Below, piece after piece: positions 61,082-64,000 of a DNA stretch of 64,000 nucleotides; position 1 is the stretch's first letter; each line of letters opens with the position of its first letter. The translations under genes and the position numbers were made by a program. The DNA comes from JBGSIC01 sp041751875 (GTDB taxonomy: Bacteria; Bdellovibrionota; FAC87; UBA2466; JACKAF01). The stretch covers positions 460,651 through 524,650 of the forward strand of contig JBGSIC010000029.1 in assembly GCA_041751875.1 (NCBI GenBank). The letters run 5' to 3'. The notes under the pieces are model-generated. The model had not been told where the DNA came from. It saw only the letters and a program-made list of their open reading frames with translations, and searched no databases.

Positions 61082-61942
61082 ATGAAGTGGCATAAAAAGG
61101 TTAAGAACTACCTCGGTAGCTTTTACCAGCAGTTTTGGGAGCAGTCTTTAATAACGTCGGCGGAAGCGTTGGCGTTTAATACTCTTTTGGCCTTTGTTCC
61201 GGTAACAGGCCTTGTGCTGCTTTACTTGCATTCTATCGGCCTAACTGACCAATGGATCTCACGCGTACAAGATTTTATTCTTAGTTTCGCAAATGCGGCC
61301 GGGGAAGAAGGTATTGAAAAGACAATTCGGGATCTTACTTCGGGTGTCGGGACAGCCGCGTGGGGATGGGCAGGCCTCGGTGCGCTATTTTACGCCTACT
61401 GGGGCCTGGTATCGGAATTCGGGCAGGCACTGGATCGTATTTTTCATGTACGCCAGCGCCCCGAAGCCGAAGGGAAACCTAATCGATCTAAAGTGCGCAT
61501 GTTTCTCATCCGCGTTCAGCTTGTTGTGTTTCTCCCTATTGTACTTCTGATCAGCATGGCTCTTTCCAGTTGGGTCGCCGATGACCCTTGGATCGGAAGT
61601 GTGACTGGCTTCCTGCAGATTAAGGGCGCACTTGGTTTTGCGGTTGCTTGGTTTCTAAACAGCGTAATTTTATCTGTAGTATTTTTCTATACTCCTCAAA
61701 AGAAAGTACCTTATCGGAATGCCGCAAAGGCCGCGGGGATAGCGTGTGCTGCGATCGGAGTCGCGCAATATTTATTCCGAATCGCCGCCGCATACTCTTT
61801 TACGAATCAAAAAATATACGGGGTCTTTATTGCGATTCCGCTTTTTTTGTTTTGGGTGTTTCTGTGTTGGCTTGTCATTCTCTGTTCGATTCTCAGTGTG
61901 AACGTGCGCACGAAATCCCCCACGTCGCGCACCGGGAAATGA
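61082..61942 (+). CDS. YihY (UPF0761) membrane protein
   Basis: 286 residues with six membrane helices. Family marks: SAEALAFNTLLAFVPV near the start and, after helix 3, YWGLVSEFGQALDRIFHVRQRP; later VVFFYTPQKKVPYRNAAKAAGIACA and FIAIPLFLFWVFLCWLVIL. Known as YihY/BrkB-like, wrongly called ribonuclease BN in the past; the true function is unknown. Head-to-tail after livF with an 83-bp gap. Confidence 0.9.
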   Translation: MKWHKKVKNYLGSFYQQFWEQSLITSAEALAFNTLLAFVPVTGLVLLYLHSIGLTDQWISRVQDFILSFANAAGEEGIEKTIRDLTSGVGTAAWGWAGLGALFYAYWGLVSEFGQALDRIFHVRQRPEAEGKPNRSKVRMFLIRVQLVVFLPIVLLISMALSSWVADDPWIGSVTGFLQIKGALGFAVAWFLNSVILSVVFFYTPQKKVPYRNAAKAAGIACAAIGVAQYLFRIAAAYSFTNQKIYGVFIAIPLFLFWVFLCWLVILCSILSVNVRTKSPTSRTGK

Positions 61943-62052
61943 CTTTTCGGCTGAGACCTGCCAACGCGGTTTGGGAAAAGTTTATTAATCCAATTAGTTA
62001 ACAAACACCTGGCCTGTTCCATTCATTCGGCCGGTTGTGCTATACCGTCGCC

Positions 62053-63300
62053 ATGCAGGCCCGGTCCTCAATTTCGACCCTATCCATTTTGTTGGCATTA
62101 TTTTGCCTACCCGTTCGCGCCATACCCTGGGAATCTGTTGTTAACCCCAAATGTCCCGAACGTATTATTGCCGCTGCCCAAACCGTGATTGTTCCCCTGT
62201 TGGAGGAATCGTCAGGAGGAACTTTGGAACAGATTCGGCAAGGCATCGGATCCCGAGGAGGGGATGAGGGCCTGGAGTGGATGGCCCGCCGTCGAATCCG
62301 AAATCAGCGTTATCTCGATGAAGCGCTCATGCTGCTGCATGACCATGGGCAGGAAATCGAAACCCTTGCTCAAAATCGAGCACAAGCGATGTTGGGAGAC
62401 CAAACGACGACTTCTCAAGTACTCAACCAGGAGTTTGAGGTGCCCGGATACATTCGGGGGCCGAGTGTTTTTGATGATGTTGCAGACATTCCGTTGGCCG
62501 ACTTCGGGGACGAAAGCGAGCGCGATGTGATGCAATCGATTCTCGAGAGCCAAGCCGAGTTGATGAACCAGGGGCAGGTGATAAGTTTTGACGGTGTGGG
62601 AATCATGCAGCAGATAGGTGACGTGCGAATGCACGAACTCTTGGACGAAGCTGTCCATCCCAGTCTTCACATTACTAAGGAAGTTGCCGCCCTTACTCAC
62701 GCTAGGCCCATTCCAGCCGTCATCGTGGTTCGCCACCAGAAAGCGGCCCTTCAAACTCACACGGCCCGTGCGCTTTCAACCGGTACGCAGCTTCGAGATT
62801 TACCCGTACTCATATTTACTGGCTGGGAAGAGGATGATCGTTTGGTGAGTGCTGAACTAAAAGAGCAAGCCGATCTGATTCGCATGAACGAACTCGTACC
62901 CGGCCATTTCGGAGACATAAGAATTTCCTCCGCGCAGATTCACTATTTCGGACAAGTTGAACCGGAAGGGCTAAGACACTTTCTATACGATTTAATGCGA
63001 ATGAGTATGGCAGACCATCCATCTGTCGAGATCATTCTTTATGAAGATCACGTCTATGGGGTGTGGGAGGAACCGCTTCGCTTGGACGAAGCCTTGGAAG
63101 TAATGGGTATGGATAGGAAGCAAGCCATCATTGATATTGCAGACTTGCTAAGCGCCGATATTGCTTCCACCTTTGAGGGCAGTTTCGAAGAAGTTGAAAT
63201 TGGTTCCCATCACGTAAGTTACAGTCTCACCATCCCCAACGGAGAGGAGCGAAGGCTCACGTTCCGCATTTCCTCAACTACATCCAATGAAGCCCACTAA
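62053..63300 (+). CDS. Exported hypothetical protein
   Basis: Signal peptide from the ATG at 62053 (residues 1-23, LFCLPVRA-I); a longer frame starts at 62035. The mature protein of ~390 residues is acidic with helices in the first half and a beta-rich centre (PVLIFTGWEEDDR, ILYEDHVYGVW). No family recognised. Its last 23 bp overlap the convergent PRC-barrel gene. Confidence 0.65.
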   Translation: MQARSSISTLSILLALFCLPVRAIPWESVVNPKCPERIIAAAQTVIVPLLEESSGGTLEQIRQGIGSRGGDEGLEWMARRRIRNQRYLDEALMLLHDHGQEIETLAQNRAQAMLGDQTTTSQVLNQEFEVPGYIRGPSVFDDVADIPLADFGDESERDVMQSILESQAELMNQGQVISFDGVGIMQQIGDVRMHELLDEAVHPSLHITKEVAALTHARPIPAVIVVRHQKAALQTHTARALSTGTQLRDLPVLIFTGWEEDDRLVSAELKEQADLIRMNELVPGHFGDIRISSAQIHYFGQVEPEGLRHFLYDLMRMSMADHPSVEIILYEDHVYGVWEEPLRLDEALEVMGMDRKQAIIDIADLLSADIASTFEGSFEEVEIGSHHVSYSLTIPNGEERRLTFRISSTTSNEAH

Positions 63301-64000
63301 GCGGAATAGATGAAGAACTTCCTTGAGAGTAAGACGTTAAAGAAGGACGTTCAAAATAGCTGAAGTAGTGAAAAAGCGCAGCTCGTTCCATTTCTTTCTT
63401 TATGGAATCTTCCCTCATTTCTGGAGAGGTGCGAAGCAAGTGCTCGGGAACGATGATCTCCACTTCTTTATTCGGCCAGCTCACACTTTCAATCAGTGCG
63501 GATGGCACCAGGAGAGGGCGTTTTATTTTTCCCGACGAGTCCGAGGCGAAGAAAAAGGGTATTTCCCAGGTCGAAGAATCGATCAGGAAGTCCTCGATAT
63601 TTCCAATTGTTCCATCGGTACAAGCCACTCGGTACCCCATCACTTCTTTACAACTCCGAAGATGGGGATGTTGTATCTCTGCCCGAAGCTCAAGGGCGTG
63701 GCGGACCCGTGGTGGTAGATCGTTGCCGTAACGGAAACTCAGGTATTGCCCGAACGGGTAACGGGTGTCCAAGAAACCTTGGGGTTCCCAATAATGTTTC
63801 CAGCCGTAGTAATCGTTGAGAGACATCTCGTATTCACGCGATACCGGCCGAAACTCATTAAAATCGGGACATTCGGCAAGCTGCGCTTCCGTAAGGCCTA
63901 GAGGAATGGGGGCGTGTTCAACAAGTGTTTTGACGCTTTCGGGAGAGACAAGCACCTTTTTCCCAGGTAACCATTTCCAGGTGTCGACGACCAGATAGCG
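63278..64000 (-). CDS. PRC-barrel protein, 5' end outside window
   Basis: The frame is open to the right edge; the last bases encode RYLVVDTWKWLPGKK followed by VLVSPESV, so the start lies beyond 64000 and a GTG at 63955 is not the real start. The pattern LVVDTWKWLPGKKVLVSP and the later CKEVMGYRVACTDGTIGNIEDF (a PRC-barrel domain) place it in the two-domain PRC-barrel family. These small beta-barrels bind other proteins or RNA; this group has no known reaction. No signal is visible in the part present. Confidence 0.85.
   Translation of the reverse strand, partial: RYLVVDTWKWLPGKKVLVSPESVKTLVEHAPIPLGLTEAQLAECPDFNEFRPVSREYEMSLNDYYGWKHYWEPQGFLDTRYPFGQYLSFRYGNDLPPRVRHALELRAEIQHPHLRSCKEVMGYRVACTDGTIGNIEDFLIDSSTWEIPFFFASDSSGKIKRPLLVPSALIESVSWPNKEVEIIVPEHLLRTSPEMREDSIKKEMERAALFHYFSYFERPSLTSYSQGSSSSIPLSGLHWM

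Overview
The window looks like chromosomal DNA of a Gram-negative bacterium, most plausibly from the Bdellovibrionota (Bdellovibrio/Oligoflexia-like). Reasons: roughly half of the ~66 genes carry a signal peptide, lipobox or Tat motif; GTG and TTG starts are frequent; small coiled-coil lipoproteins are common; genes are tightly packed and convergent pairs often overlap at their 3' ends; and many long exported proteins match no family I recognise. The lineage is inferred from style, not from a marker gene. No insertion sequence, CRISPR array, rRNA or replication origin was seen.

Layout. 1-8000: a large 5'-truncated unknown protein, a CGC-motif metallophosphatase-like lipoprotein, a heme-motif protein, a lipoprotein, Fe/Mn superoxide dismutase, and a minus-strand trio of two heme-motif proteins flanking a Tat protein. 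8200-16000: an exported methyltransferase, a MASE1-PAS histidine kinase, a NeuD-type acetyltransferase, an SGNH-like membrane protein, a half-size GDT1 transporter, a ferritin-like protein and a peptidoglycan-binding protein. 16000-31100: two GNAT enzymes (one with a signal peptide), a papain-like protease, an acyltransferase-3, an MFS exporter, an exported protein with four HTH-like segments, MsrB, a trypsin-like protease, a CAP-domain lipoprotein, a PhyH oxygenase, an alcohol dehydrogenase and Cu/Zn SOD.

31000-46600: a secreted nuclease, the ABC-F protein Uup, an operon of small peptide, alpha/beta hydrolase, acetyltransferase and hybrid histidine kinase, an exported PPP-type phosphatase, a possible exported amidoligase, a two-component system whose kinase is split by an in-frame TGA, an exported protein with a polynucleotide-kinase-like P-loop domain, and tRNA-Ala(TGC) with a nearby partial copy. 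46700-64000 is more housekeeping: DUF3820 and YheU small proteins, a Bax-inhibitor-1 membrane protein, a glucan-hydrolase-like protein followed by a Ugp/Mal-type ABC importer, a DEAD-box helicase, the complete livKHMGF amino-acid importer with a good sigma-70 promoter, a YihY membrane protein, and a 5'-truncated PRC-barrel protein at the right edge.

How it fits together. The most interesting theme is a set of exported proteins built on folds that normally act in the cytoplasm and need nucleic acid, ATP, SAM or acetyl-CoA: tandem HTH, P-loop kinase, methyltransferase, GNAT, PPP phosphatase and possibly amidoligase. They sit beside secreted nuclease, proteases and peptidoglycan-active candidates. 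For a predatory or host-associated bacterium, these could act inside a prey or host cell; that is inference. A second theme is short tandem duplications directly upstream of the start codons of three exported-protein genes.
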